Below the pieces are notes generated by a model. That model did no database searches, was not told the DNA's origin, and was given only the letters and a program-made list of their open reading frames with translations. Made by a program: the position numbers and the translations under genes. A stretch of DNA of 64,000 nt from Lichenostomus cassidix (lineage: Eukaryota > Chordata > Aves > Passeriformes > Meliphagidae): assembly GCA_008360975.2 (NCBI GenBank), contig CM039184.1, forward strand, positions 47,315,797-47,379,796, written 5' to 3'. Positions 13,319-26,100 of the stretch are shown here, in pieces; position 1 is the first letter of the stretch; the number at the start of each line of letters is the position of its first letter.

Positions 13319-15081
13319 CTTGGAGAAAAAATATTTCATTCAATAGGGCAATAGTATAGGCAGAGTATTTGGAAAGAGAAGGGAGAGAAACAACTGAATA
13401 AGCAGTGTGCTACAGTCCTGGGCTGTGGGCTTTGCAGTGACAGTCTCAGTTCATGACTGGCTGATGTATCAGAGCTGTAGACTGAATTATGAGCTACTGA
13501 ACTAAGTATTCTTGGACATTTAAAAAAGAAGAAATGAACAACACTAATGTAAAATGTTTATTTGACTTGGAAAAAAAATTATGATGGGAGTAATTCAGCT
13601 TTTTTTTCCTTAATGCCTTTGCATTTCTAGCTGGCACATATCTGTCCTTCAAGACCCCTGTTCGCTTTTTTTCTGTGATCTGACATGAACACATATCTTT
13701 ATGAACCTCTCATCATGCAGAGGTGCAAAAGACAGACCTGAATAAAGTGTCAAGGGCATTGGCAGTGCTATGTGAGAGCAGAGCTTCACCAGGCTCTCAA
13801 TGCTCCGCTGGGACTGGGGCTCCAATACTCAGCTCCTTCTGAACATCCTGCATAGAGCTGTGATTTGCTAGGCTGCCTTGCTTATTTTCCACTGCCATTT
13901 TACAAGCCAAACTGGGGTGGGTAGCTCACTGACCCTCTGTAGCCTCCTCCTCCCATTAGTATGTGTTTTCTTCAACCTTTTGACTTTTCTGCATCTGTGA
14001 ATCTTTTCACAGGTATGAATCTTTTTCTTCCTATGTAGCCACAAAGTTCTGGATTAACTGTGGACTTTAAGGAGTAAGAAGTTCATACATCATAAGAACG
14101 TGTCTTTTTCATTGTTCTGATTGCAAAAATTATTTCCTAATGTTCACATAATGTATACACATACAAAGAACAAAATATTGGGCCACAACATTCACTGAGG
14201 AGAACTTGTAATATACAGAACATGATCTGGTAATATTTCACTGACTCTAGTATTACATTTTCAAAAATTCTGATGAATACAATTATTTACAGACAGCAAA
14301 AATTACAGTTTTTCTTCTGCTACTTACGTATCACAGACATATTAAAAATTGTGTTTCAATTAGTTTATAAATGTTAAAAAATCTTTTTGGAAAATTCTCC
14401 TGGCATTTTATATGATTTGGAAAGCCTGCAGTCCCACCTGCAGCTTATCATTACTTTGGCACTGAATTTGTTTTTGACCTTTCCAGATCTGGATAATTCA
14501 GCCAGGCCATCAGCCAAGAATGGCATTGGGCAGAAATAAGCTACTATTCAAAATTAAAAGCAACTTTGGTGAGTTATGACACATTAAAATTATTACAGAT
14601 TTTGTAAAAATAACCTGTAATGAGAGAGTTTTCAGTAAACAGGAATCATTTCTGCCAAGAGAAATGTCTGATATGTAGTGACTTACTGCATAAGACTTAC
14701 TGAAAAAAAATACATGGGGAGTGCTTCTCCAGTCATTAAAGTAATGATGAGGGATTCTTGTCCATGAATGAAAAGAAGCAAAAAAAAAAAAAGACAATGA
14801 TGATTCATATTACAGCAGATAGAATATCTTGATGGTGACTCCATTAAATGGATTTTCTTCAATTCTCAAAGGAAAATTCAAACTGAGACTTGAAAACTTA
14901 CCAATAAGAATGATTCAAATTAAGGTTTAGCTCAAAAAAACCTGTATCATTGGCCAGAGCCAAAGCACAAATCTAGAAGACAAGCTGCAAAATAGGGAAT
15001 TTTGCTGAGCCAAGAGAACAGGGAACCAAGTTTTATGTGACCAAGTGCATTTCAGTCATAAAACCAGAAAGGTGGTGGGAT
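13319..15081. other. AT-rich sequence, no gene seen
   Basis: No gene or dispersed repeat recognised. A short, more GC-balanced patch at about 13.76-13.97 kb matches no repeat family I know. Open frames at 13494-13694 and 14510-14797 (minus) are short, with composition expected by chance. Confidence 0.45.
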
Positions 15082-15142
15082 CAGTGAAGTTCATCTACAG
15101 CAATGCATACAACATGGCCATTGCTGTAGATGAACTTCACTG
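15082..15142. repeat. Perfect 24-bp inverted repeat (hairpin), 13-base loop
   Basis: Bases 15082-15105 are the exact reverse complement of 15119-15142, separated by 13 bases. The shared core is GTGAAGTTCATCTACAGCAA on the left and its complement on the right. Such a perfect stem is not expected by chance. It lies about 30 bases upstream of the 5' truncation point of a CR1 copy and is followed by an imperfect tandem duplication of 13 bases (GGAAGTCATTGCT / GGAAGCCATTGCT, about 15142-15168). This suggests a rearranged insertion junction rather than a functional RNA hairpin, though a transcript would fold strongly. Confidence 0.9.
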
Positions 15143-15169
15143 GAAGTCATTGCTGGAAGCCATTGCTCT

Positions 15170-15560
15170 CAGGGAACTGGGGTTGTTTATACTAGAAAAG
15201 AAGACTTGGAAGGACTTATCACTCTCTACAACTTCCTGAAAGGAGGTTACACACGGGTGTGGGTTGATCTCTTCTCCCAAGAAACAAGGAATGAGACAAG
15301 AGGAAATGGCCTCAGGATGCAGCAGGGGAGGTTTACATTGGCTGTTAGGAAAAATTTCTTCACCTAAAGAGTTTTCAGTCATTGTAACAGCTTCCCAGGG
15401 AAGCAGTTGAGTTACCTCTCTGCAGTTATTTGAAAGATGTGTAGATGTGTCACTTAGGGACCTTCTTTAGTGGTTTACTTGGAAATGTTAGATTAGTAAT
15501 TGGACTCAGTGATCTTAAAGGCCTTTTCACAACCTAAATGATTCTGTAATTCTGCATTTT
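15170..15560 (+). repeat. CR1 LINE, 5'-truncated, 3' end present
   Basis: Sequence landmarks run in CR1 order: GGAACTGGGGTTGTTTA, the block around CTCTACAACTTCCTGAAAGG, GTTAGGAAAAATTTCTTCAC, and the terminal block GATCTTAAAGGCCTTTTCACAACCTAAATGATTCTG. The copy covers the end of ORF2 and the 3' untranslated region. It is 5' truncated, as in target-primed reverse transcription. Indels and stop codons make it non-coding. An upstream palindrome abuts its 5' end. Confidence 0.92.
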
Positions 15561-16855
15561 TCTGGAGTAAAGCATGTGTTTAAGTACCTTATTGCACTTA
15601 CCCTATCAAGTGCAACCCTATCAAATCTGCATCTTCCATGAAGAATTCCCCCTGATCTTGAATTCATATTACTATTGATGATATTGAGGTTTAAAATCAA
15701 ATTTCATAATTTAAGATGATGTTTGAACACATTTCATAAATAAGAAGAAAAATTTGTAAAGGACTTCAACTTGATAACCCTGGGTTAGTTCTGAATAAGA
15801 ACAGAAATCCAAAACTGCAGAATCAGTAGCAACACAAAACAAATCCCTATTTATATTTTTAGCCAGTCCTGGTCTTTATTTGTTAGATTTTCACCACAAA
15901 TTTGTTTAGCTGAAGGAGAATTCCAAGAACTTGCATTACAGGTAATTTTTAGTTTAGGGAATTGGTTTTTCTCAACCCCAGCCGTGCTTTAGTTTCCAAT
16001 GTGCAGACACTCTATTAGCGCAGCATGTTTTTTGCCATGGTAATGTCAAGTGCCAAAAGCAGAACAGCAGCAGTTCTCCTCATGGTGTTACATCTGCAAA
16101 TGCTTAATGAATAGTGCAGCTTGCACAATTCAATAAATTTTTAATTATATTTGGCAGGAAAAAGAAAGCATGACCTGGCTTAAAATGTATCTCAGTCAGA
16201 TCCCTGGTATTTAAGCAAGAAGCTGCCTCACTGGAATACAAAACCTGTCTAATTGTTTTAGAGAATTCACACTAAGATTAAGCTTTCTATCTGTTCTCAT
16301 TTCTAAATGTTTCTCATGGTATCTTGTAGATAATGTGGTCTGTTTTTTTATTTTATCCAAGGACTTTTTCAGCCATGTCTTCTGAAATATCCACTGGTAA
16401 TGAGAATGTTGCATGTTATTTGTCAGTGAAAGTGATTGTGTCAGTCAGGGAAAGTTATGATACAGTCCATGGCAGCATATTATGACTGTGAGATGGCTCT
16501 TACCAGTAGTGTGCTAACTTTAGTGATGTTTTTTTCACAGGTTGAACTCCTCCCTTCCCTCTTATCTTTGGCTCATTCTCCACTCACCATTGATAGTACA
16601 ATTACTTGCAGACCGTCAGCAAGAGCTTTTCAGCAAGGAAAAGGTACCAAAAGTAATTTTTCTCACTTGAGTGGATGACTTTGGATACAGAATAAAACAA
16701 AGGATTGCACCTCTGTCCTAAGGAACTGACTTCTGCTTTTCCAAACTCCTCTTCCAGTAGCCCAAAGCCTGCAGCCCAGAAGCCAGATGCCTCTCACAGC
16801 ATCTGTCCCATGCAAGTACTCTCCATGCCCTGAAGCAGAGAAGAAGCACACTTAC
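15561..16855. other. AT-rich sequence, no gene seen
   Basis: No dispersed repeat recognised. Open frames at 16211-16414 (minus) and 16436-16678 (plus) match nothing I know. A donor-like site (ATG|GTGAGT on the minus strand near 16.59 kb) is preceded by only a short open stretch; I do not call an exon there. Confidence 0.4.
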
Positions 16856-17040
16856 AGCCTGGAGATGTTTTCTTTGGAATTTTTCCTGCTTGCAGATTTT
16901 CCAAAAATTAAGCTCAACCTGCTTTTTTAAGCTTTTGTCAACATCTGTTCTGTCACACAGTAGTTTCAATGCAGAGCAGTGTAATATGAATCCAGCACCC
17001 ATTACTACAACAGCGGTCACCAAAGCACCCATGGGCACAT
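16856..17040 (-). CDS. Possible coding exon of an unrecognised membrane-type protein
   Basis: On the minus strand an open stretch of 2 bases plus 61 codons lies between an acceptor-like CAG (17043-17041) and a perfect consensus donor GCT|GTAAGT (17.0 kb to 16855 downward). The peptide starts with a hydrophobic run (PMGALVTAVVVMGAGFILHC), possibly one transmembrane segment. A charged, Lys-rich stretch containing DRTDVDKSLKKQVELNFWK follows. Amino-acid use (Ala, Val, Gly, Asp) is less AT-driven than in chance frames nearby. An upstream alternative acceptor (TTTAG, 26 bases further out) keeps the same frame. Exit phase 0 matches the entry phase of the candidate at 13088-13318, which would imply an intron of about 3.5 kb. 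I do not recognise the product. Confidence 0.27.
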
Positions 17041-20000
17041 CTGGCCGGCAGTTGAAATGCAGAAAATCTAAACTACAACATCCCCTTTAGACTTTCATTT
17101 AGTTTCTCATACATTTCATCATTCTTTTATTGATTGTCACCTTCTGTTGTGCATCTCTGAGGCAGTTTTGGAGCTAATTAATTATTCATATGCTAGTTAT
17201 TTAGATAAACCTTATTGGGAGGTCTCTAGATCCTATTTCATATAATGCCATATCACTGACTTTTTTGTAGATTTACAGTCAATGTACTCTAATGAGCCAC
17301 AGCACATCCGACTTGTTCATTTGACATCACTCAGGGTTAAAAATCACTGCTACCTGCTTGGCACTGCTACAGAAATGAAACTTTTCAAGGAGAGCCTGTG
17401 GCCTACATCTAAGCCTATTTCCCTCCTAATCTCTGCAAAACTCCCACCTGCCATGAAATGTTCCTCAGACTAGACCAATTACCATTCTTTAACTTCCATT
17501 ATAAACTTGCATTCACCCTCCTTATTATTCTCTTCTGGAAAGTTGAAGCATCATGACAAGACGGTCTAACAAAAGGTAAATGCATTCAAAGTGTATATTT
17601 TTAATAATTCAGATTAAAAATTTTGGATATGTTGTGTCATGTTTGCTCTTTTCTTTCCATATGTATATTCCTCTGCTGCATTTATACACAATAATTATAA
17701 TCCCTGTGAGCTTTTTTTTTGGTGGGCTAAAAATCAAGCTTTTTATAGTCCCCTGCCACACAGAAAACTCTCCAGCTTTTTCCCATCAGTTTTTAACTCC
17801 ACCTGCTTAATTCTGTATTTTGTCAAAATATGAGGCTAAAACTGTAATATGTGGTATGCCCAACACATGGTCACTGTGTATTAGCAGGCTTTGTTCCTTT
17901 TTTTAATTTTTGTATCTAGAGAGTTCCCACTTGGTCCAGAAGTCCTTTATGTATACTTGGCATATTATGCTATTATCTGCACTATGTCTGCAAGGCCTTT
18001 TTTTTCCAGGCTTTGAGGGCATCCAGCTCTTCCTGTGTAACATCATAATCTTTGTTTTAACACTGTTTCAACCCAGCATCTCTGGCAACTTTTAAACGTT
18101 CTCTTGCTCTTTGTGATGAAGTCATTAATACTAATTGCCTGCTTTTCTCAGGAAAACAGATTTATTATGCAACCAGTGCATAAATAGAATGCACAGGGCT
18201 CTTGATTTTAACAACCTGCAGCCAGCTTTCACAGTTGATAACAATTTGCAGATAAAAATCAATCAGCCATACTTGACTGGGCTGTATAACTGTCCTACCA
18301 TGCTTAACTAGGCTTGTAAAATCACCCCATATCGAATGTTCCTGCTGCTTTTATTTACATAATCTTTTTCCTTTTCTTTTCGTTAGTAATTTGTATACCC
18401 ATAGAAGTCAGTAATTCCTTAAACTGGAATTATGATCAAAGATAATATTGCATTATATGTCAAATTTTCAATCTTTATCCCTAAAAAAATCCCAAACCAA
18501 ACCTAAAAGTGTGTGTTGCATTTCAGAAAAGGATATTTCTGAGACTCTCAAATACTTTCAAAACTGTTATAAAAAGAGATTTAGCAGATGTTATTTTAAA
18601 CCCCTTTTATCATTAACTTTCTGATTTTTTCACTAAGTTATTCTATGTGCATAAAAGTCATAATGTATTCAAAATGTCTGGGATTTTAGTGGGGTTGTTT
18701 TTGTTATAAGAAATACTTTTTAGTACTTTATCTCTGGAGTGTGACTCAGGAGATTTTTAAAATCTATAAAATCAATCAGATGATTTCTGTGAAATTGTTA
18801 TAAGAAACACAGCTGAAAATAGCTTTATAACAGTCAGAAAGTTTATATAAATCCCATACTACATCAAAGAGAAAAGACATTAATTCAGCATTTTTGTTAG
18901 AAAAAGGAGTAGAAAAGATACATAGAAGAAAATCCAGAGGGACATTAAGAGCAAGGACTGATCATTGTTCCCAAGCTCCATCATGAAGTGAGAAGCACTG
19001 GGGGAAAAAAATCAGCCTACTGCATTGTAAATTAAGGTTTGCTTGCTGATTTTTAACTTTCCTACGCACTTTGTGGAGGAAGTCAAGAAAGGCTTTTTCT
19101 ATGGGGTGTCACAAGGGAATGGCATGTGCTGAGGTCTGCTGTCTCTGAAGTGAATGGTACAGATATATCCATGTTCTTTTTTTCTTTTTCTCTGCAGTTA
19201 TCTCTAGATCCAAGGGATAAAACTTGTGCAGAAAGCAAACCAGTCTAAACACTGAAGTTCAGCATAAGTACCCTGATGGGTGTGAATCAAAGAATACAAC
19301 ACTTTGCACAATGGGATTTTTAAAAAACTCTTTTTGGAGAAGTTTGCCAGGAAATGCTCAGCTGCCTGAACCTTATTTCTCCTGCACCAGCAAAAAGAAC
19401 TAAAAAGTTGCTGTTCTCCCATTCCGGGGTGCTCAGCCAGGTATGGGAGTGGATGGTTTGTATTGCTGGAACAGCTGAACACCACAGAGTTCTTTTAGCA
19501 CTGTGTCTCTGAGAAAATACTGTAACTGATGCTTCAGAGGAAATTGTAATCCATAATACTGCATGTCTTGGGAACAATTACTCTTACTTGTCAGTGGAAG
19601 TGAGGAGTTAATATACTAAACAATATGGAAGAAAGATATCTTCCACGGGGAATTTTGCAGATAAATTGCACTTTGCACAAAAAGTATTCCCCTGAACCAT
19701 TTCAAATACATAAATCTTACTGTCTGTGAATGCTTTTCTGTATTTAAATTACGGGAAGGGCATGGACTAACATTCTTTTTATAATTTCTGATTTAATATA
19801 TATCTTTACCATAACAGCTTTTACTGTCTTATAACAAACCTACTCCCCACCCCATTCAAATTAATTAGTCCAGCTGCTTTCAATCTTTCCTTTCAGGGAA
19901 GTTCTTAACCTTTCAGACTTCAATAATTATAATTTCCCTTCTCAGGACTTTTTGTATATGTGAGAAATTTTAAATTAGTCTCTCATCATATTCAATGCTT

Positions 20001-20285
20001 TGCATTTCTACATGTTGAATTTCAGCAGCCATTATGTAGTGTAATTACATAACAACTTGAGAAACTCCTTCTTTTTCTGCCCAAATCTTGTCAAAATTAA
20101 ATAATTTCTCCCTTATAAAGCCTCACAGCCTTGTTTCTGTTTGATTGAGTCAACAAGGAATGTTAGAGAATTAGAAGGAAGACCATGTCATCAATTACAG
20201 AGTAGAAAATAATCAGAGGATAGTAATTTCTGTGTATTATATTACCACTCAAGAGAATTTTAATTAACTGAGAGATAATACAATC
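17041..20285. other. AT-rich sequence, no gene seen
   Basis: Nothing recognised as a gene or dispersed repeat. Open frames at 17282-17473, 17580-17833, 17910-18095, 19204-19485 and 19320-19577 are short, overlapping and without family resemblance; several are mainly Phe/Leu/Ile/Ser, as AT-rich DNA gives by chance. Confidence 0.45.
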
Positions 20286-20860
20286 TGTGCTGGTTTTGGC
20301 TTGGATGGAGTTAATTTTCTTCAGCATAGCTGGTCGGAGGATATATTTTGGATTTATGCTGGAAACAGTGTGGATAACACAGGGATGCTTTTTTTAGTGC
20401 TGAGCAGAGCTTACACAGAGCCAAGACCTTGTCTGCTCCTCACCCCACTTCACCAGTGACAAGACTGGGGAGGCAAAACATTTAGGAGGAGACACATCTG
20501 GGATACCTGACCCCAGCTGAACCAAGGGATATTCCAAACCATATGGCATCATGCTCAGCATGGAGAGCTGGCAGATGAAGAAGGAGGGGAAGGACTTTCA
20601 GAGTGATGGAGTTTGTCTTTCCAAGTCACCATGACACATGATAAACCCTGGCTTTCCTGGGGATGGCTGAACACCTGCCTGCCCATGAAAAGTGGTGAAT
20701 TAATTGTTTGGGTTTCATTGCTTGTGTGCAAGGATTTTGCTTTACCTGTTAAACTTCTCTCAACCCATGAGTTTTATCCTTCTGATTCTTTCCCATCTAA
20801 CCAGCAAGCAGTGAGTGAGCAGCTGTGTGGGGTCCAGTTGCTGGCTGCAGTAAAAGCACA
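20286..20860 (+). mobile_element. Solo LTR, avian ERVL-type family (copy 1)
   Basis: The start TGTGCTGGTTTTGGCTTGGA and the internal blocks GCTTACACAGAGCCAAGACC, CCAAGGGATATTCCAAACCA, CTGAACACCTGCCTGCCCAT and CTCAACCCATGAGTTTTATC place this in an LTR family very common in birds and linked to ERVL elements. It ends near GTAAAAGCACA. Its promoter is decayed: the family TATA region (AGCATATAAAGC) reads AGCATGGAGAGC here, and the CRE-like site upstream reads TGGCATCA. The poly(A) region reads CTGTTAAACT. No internal retroviral sequence flanks it and I see no clear target-site duplication, so it is an old solo LTR. The open frame at 20613-20936 inside it is non-coding. Confidence 0.85.
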
Positions 20861-21844
20861 CTTTCCCCGCTCTGAATTTAGAAGGACATCTCTGTTATTA
20901 TACTTCAAGAAAGATAGGACTTTGGTCCTCCAGTGACATTTGATCACATCTAAACTGAAAATATTTTTCCTATATATTAAACTAGTTAAGTACTTTTATT
21001 TATACATGTACACACACAGAGGAATGAGGAAACAAATATGATTAGTTAATTTATCTAGAGAAAAGGCACAAGGCAATCCCCCAGTAGGTGTCAAGAAGTT
21101 ATTTTTTCATGTCTGACAAAAAAAAATGGAGAAAATATTTTGCATACATGAAATACTTCCAGAATATCTTGTCTTTCAAACAATCCCTTTTGATCCAGGA
21201 TATAACTTGTGGTTGCTAGGACATGATTGGCACTAATGCTGTGTAGGGCTTTTGTTTGGTGCCAAGTGATGGTGAAGTGCAGGGGTGAATTTTCTTAAAA
21301 AGTATACTTGGAAACCAACACTGGATGTCCAACAGACTGGAAACTTCAGAGGGCTGAGAAGCCCCTAAGGACTGTATAAACTGAGAGTTTCAGTGAGGCC
21401 TATGAGATACACCTGAGATACCTGGTACAGCAATTTATGGGGCTGCAAAACTGCAGGGTCCTAAAAGCAAAACTTTTATATTTGAAGTTTAATAATCTCC
21501 TTAACTAAACATCTAGTGAAGGTGGCCCTTTGTGACTGTACTTGTCAACTTTAATATTAAGGGATTTTTTTAATTTAGATATTAGTTTAGAGGCCCAGAG
21601 ACATAATTTAGAAAACACTATTACATTCTGAGATATTTAAGCACATTTCATTTCGGTTGCCCTGCCCATTTTGTTTTAATGCCAGTGCATATTACAGACA
21701 TAAATGCAGCTCCAGTGCAAGTGAACTTTACCTGTTGTAAAATCAGAAAAATATGCTTCTCAATTTGTGTATTAGGGAACTCTTGCCTCTATGTAACCAG
21801 GAAACCTTGCCATAGGACTTTATCTTTAAAGATCTTTTAGATTA
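20861..21844. other. AT-rich sequence, no gene seen
   Basis: No gene or repeat family recognised. The block lies between an ERVL-type LTR and a CR1 tail. Confidence 0.45.
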
Positions 21845-21957
21845 GGGGATTGAGTGCACCCTTCATGGCATGGTGATGTTTGGTCAAAGGTTGCTCTCAA
21901 CGATCTTGGAGGTCTTTTCTAACCTCAGTGATTCTATGGTTCTATGATTCTATACTT
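21845..21957 (+). repeat. CR1 LINE 3'-end fragment
   Basis: The block GATCTTGGAGGTCTTTTCTA then ACCTCAGTGATTCTATGGTT and CTATGATTCTATA is the CR1 3' terminus with its octamer-like ATTCTATG repeats. Only about 110 bases are retained, a strongly 5'-truncated insertion. Confidence 0.88.
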
Positions 21958-23147
21958 AAATGAGTCTTAAATGGTGACTAATACTTCAGTTTAAATTTAT
22001 TGCAATGGAAAATTCCACAGTCATTGTCTGGGCAAGCTCGTGTTACTATTTTTCTTTAGAAACAGATGTTTACTTTGGATCAAGGCTCTGAAGTGAGAAA
22101 CAGTTCATGCAAAGAAAATCCTGAATTCAGTTATGCATCTGCAAAATTGTATTTATTAGTTGTAACATTATACCTGTTTTCTCTGACTACATATATTTTG
22201 TACTTTTTTTTGTATTTTATAGTGTACAATACAATAAATCCTTCTAATCATAATGGAAATTTGATTAAATTTGAAAGTTACATCAAGAAAGTAATGAAAG
22301 CTTCACGTTTTGAAAAGAAACCCAAACTCATTTCCATTGTAAGGACCAAAGGAATGTTAGAATTACTCTTCCGTGAAAAAGAAATGATCATTACAGAGAT
22401 ACCTTCTCATGCACCTGCACAGCAAGAATCTCTCAGCAGCATTTTTCTTGTTCAACCAAGCATCCCTTGAGCTCTGACTTCAGAGCCTTTACCTCATTCC
22501 CTTTGCCTCCTGATAGACTTTCACTACCTTTGTGAATTACTTATCTTCTTGAAAAAGCTTCCTCTAATAAAGCAAAAAGGGAATTTTACAGGATAGACTG
22601 GAAAATCTCATCTGGATGCTGGCAAATGAACCAGAGGAACCTGAATACTGGCCAGACTGCTAAGTATTTATTTATGTCACTTGAGAATCTCAATCAATAA
22701 TTAGGGTGCTACTGCCAAATTCTATGCATATATGTGATTTTATTTTCCGAGCCCACAGACACTCTCTTTTTCTGCAGCAAAATTGCCTTGAGTCTTGATA
22801 GCTCCCATCAGTGCAATGAAGGATACATCCTCTATGCCCATGCCCACTGCAGGTGTTGGAGGCCCTGTTTGCCTCCCACGGCTGTGCCTGAGCTGCTAAT
22901 CAGAAAACAGCTGCTGAAAAATACTGTCCCTGAAAGAGAACAAGGGCAGCAGGTGGAGAAAGTTCACGTTTTTTTCCCTACAGATACTTCTGAAATGCAG
23001 CCTGGGTGTTATTGCAGAAGATGTCTCAGAGCAAAGGACAGCCTAGCAGGGAATGTATGTACAAGAGATTGCTGTGAAAAAACCAAGGTGGGGGGAAAGG
23101 ATCTGTTCTGCACTGCTCATCACAGAGCTCTTGAGCTGAGTGTGTGA

Positions 23148-26100
23148 CTGCTTCCCTTGGGAATATGTGGTGGCTTCACCTTGCCTGGAGCCAACACTGT
23201 GGGGAGATCCCAGACTGGACAAGAGGGCCCCTGGGATCAGGGGCAGAACGCTGACTTCTCTAAAGTTATGCACAAGAAGCAAGATTACATGGAATATTCT
23301 ACAGAGGTGCAAGTTCAGGCTTAGCAGCCTTTGGTCTTCTCAAATCAGCATCATTGAAAATACACTTTAGGAGATAAAAATTTCAGATATTTGGCAGCTG
23401 GGCCATGCAGAAACATTTGTAGTATCTGAATAATTTCAGTGCAGCTGTCACCTCACCCAGCTTTTACTGAGGCTGCCGTGATGGCACATTACTGAAACTT
23501 TCAAAATAGACTTATTCAGTCTTTTATATACATATATATTTTATTACATCAATTAAAATACAGCCAAATATGCAAACCAATACCCTTGAGGAAGGGTCAT
23601 ACTATGCCCAGTTCTGAGCCAATCTGTTTTTATTCTTGTGGGAAAAGTTTTTGAAGACCAGACTCTATGCCTGAAAAGTGGAAGCTACAATCATGCTTGA
23701 ATACTGCTTGAATTATAGTCTCAGAAAGCTATGTTTTGCCTGCAATAGGAAGAGATTAAAATAAGGATGTCTAGTAAAACAGGTTACTAACTAGCTGTCT
23801 CTGCCTACAGAGTTTCTCAGTCCTTCCCCTTCTAATCCCATAAGGGAACTTTTGTCTCGGTTTTTGCATTGCTTTGAGATTATAGTTGGGACTTTTTAAA
23901 ATCTATATAATTGCTGTCCTTCAAAAATTTTGTCTTTGGAAACTGTTTCCTAGCAACAATGTATTTATCATTCTCAGGCAAGGAAATGACAGCTTGCTGT
24001 TCAGATATGCTAATTGTGATTTTTTTTTTAATTTTTTTTAAGACAAGGAAATAGCATGCATTCAATGCAACATTAAATTAAAAGGAACAGAATTAAGAAG
24101 TAATAATGGCAAACATGGCTGGGAGAAAAACAGCCTAATCATATCTATTTGCATATGATGATGGAGTTTCTTGCCAGAGAGACTGTTGCTGCCATATAAA
24201 AACAGACAGTTGCCAGACTCATATAACTGACTAACACTCACTACCTTTAAAATGCAAGGAGGTAGAAAAAGTTAATTTAATGATTATTTACTATGACTTT
24301 GAAGACATTATTTAATGGAAGTACACTTCATCTTTCTTTGTTAGCATCAGTGGTGTGTCCTCTGATGCATGTGAAGAGAAGAGCTCTGCGTGTTACCAGC
24401 TGGTGACTACAGTTGCTTAATTCCAGTGATGCCATACAGCACTCTCATAGGACTGTCAGGCATTTTATCACCTTTTGCTCTGTGCTTCTAATGCATCCAT
24501 TTTAAAATATTTTTTCAGCATGAATTTCAGAGACACTAAATAAATTAAATATATTTGAGATTATTATTCATGCTTTGTTACTAAAGAGGAGAAAGAGTAT
24601 TATCATGGTGGCTTATCTTAAGCCAGACCATTTTGCCCTTCTGATAACTGAGGATACCCAGCAGAATGGCTGTCCTAAACAGTTCTGCAAAACTCTGTGT
24701 CTTCATATAGCTGAGGACAAATATTGCCTGAAGGTACAGTGGACAGCAATTCCTCTAATGCAAAATTATTACTACTAGAATCAATAACATGATAAGAGTG
24801 TTAATTTAGAAATATATAGATATGCAAGGCTTATTATGCTTTAGATTACACTTTTCTGTATATTGACACCTGATTTGATCTATAGTACCTGAAATCACTT
24901 GATCTTAAGTTCTCAGCTGTATCATACTGGACTTTGAGGTGTGTGTTTCCTCTTTTTTTTGCTGAGCTTCCCTGTCCTTTTAGTGCTCAATAAGGCAAAC
25001 AATTAAAGTGTGTAGGTATTGAAGGAAAAAAACATTGTGGTACTTTGGGGGGAAATTAAATTGATTTCACATGAGAGGACAAAATTCATTATTGGTAGAA
25101 GAAAAATCATTTCTATATTTCCTCTTAATTACACAAATCATTGCTTACAATATGTGCTCAGAATATTGGCTTGATTGCCTCATAGACAGATAATTAAGTA
25201 CAAAATGTTGAATAACTTTTATTTAATGGTGAAATTTCGTATTTTAAAATGCTTGTAAGTATTTTCATCAACTTCCTTTGTCATGGTACTTTTGATTGGG
25301 GAAGAAGGAAGAAAATCAAAGCAGGAGTCAGCTGTAAATTTTGAACCTACAGAGTTATGACATCCATGAGTTGCCCAATTGAAAAGAAAAATCAATAGAA
25401 GGAAATTATTTATGTTTAAACTAGAACAGCTTTGTAAAATATGGAAAGTACTTCACAATACCAGTATAAAAAATCTCTCCTCACCTTGATATTGAAGAAA
25501 TGAGTAATAGCAATAGTTGTTTGTAAAAAAGAGTCTATAGTGCTGCTTTTAGCGTATTTTCATAACTTTACGGGGAAACAGCTATTCTCAAACAAAAACC
25601 CATTTCATTAATAAGCAGATGCACAGATACTGTGAAGAGTAAAATGACTGACAGAGCTGGCTAGAGTTTTTTATTGTTTGAGTCTTATTCATGATAGAGA
25701 TTTCCCTGAGTTATTTATTTTTCTAACTGTTAGGAAAGCAGAAATAACAAGTAGCTGCAAGAGTAATATAACAGTATTCTGGTAGAAATGGGCTGTCCCA
25801 TGTCAACTGTATGAATTTCCACTCTCTGGAAACCTCAGTATCCCATCAGCAAAATACTGAACATTTTTTAGGACATATCAGCTAACACTTGCAGGGAGGA
25901 TCCTTCTGAAATATAATGAAAATCTCTAAGGATGAAATTCCCTTATGGACTAGAGCTAGTAATTACATGCCTCGAAGGCTAAAAATAGCTCTTTGACAGT
26001 ATCTAATGTGCTTGCTAGGATAGTGGGTATTTAATTTAATTTCTTGCAACACTTTAAACATAAATTAGCTGATTGGTCCCAGTAGACTGGAGGCTATGGT

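Noticed and set aside
15045..15382. Frames at the palindrome and CR1 junction
   Set aside because: Built from the inverted repeat and the CR1 3' region, not a gene.
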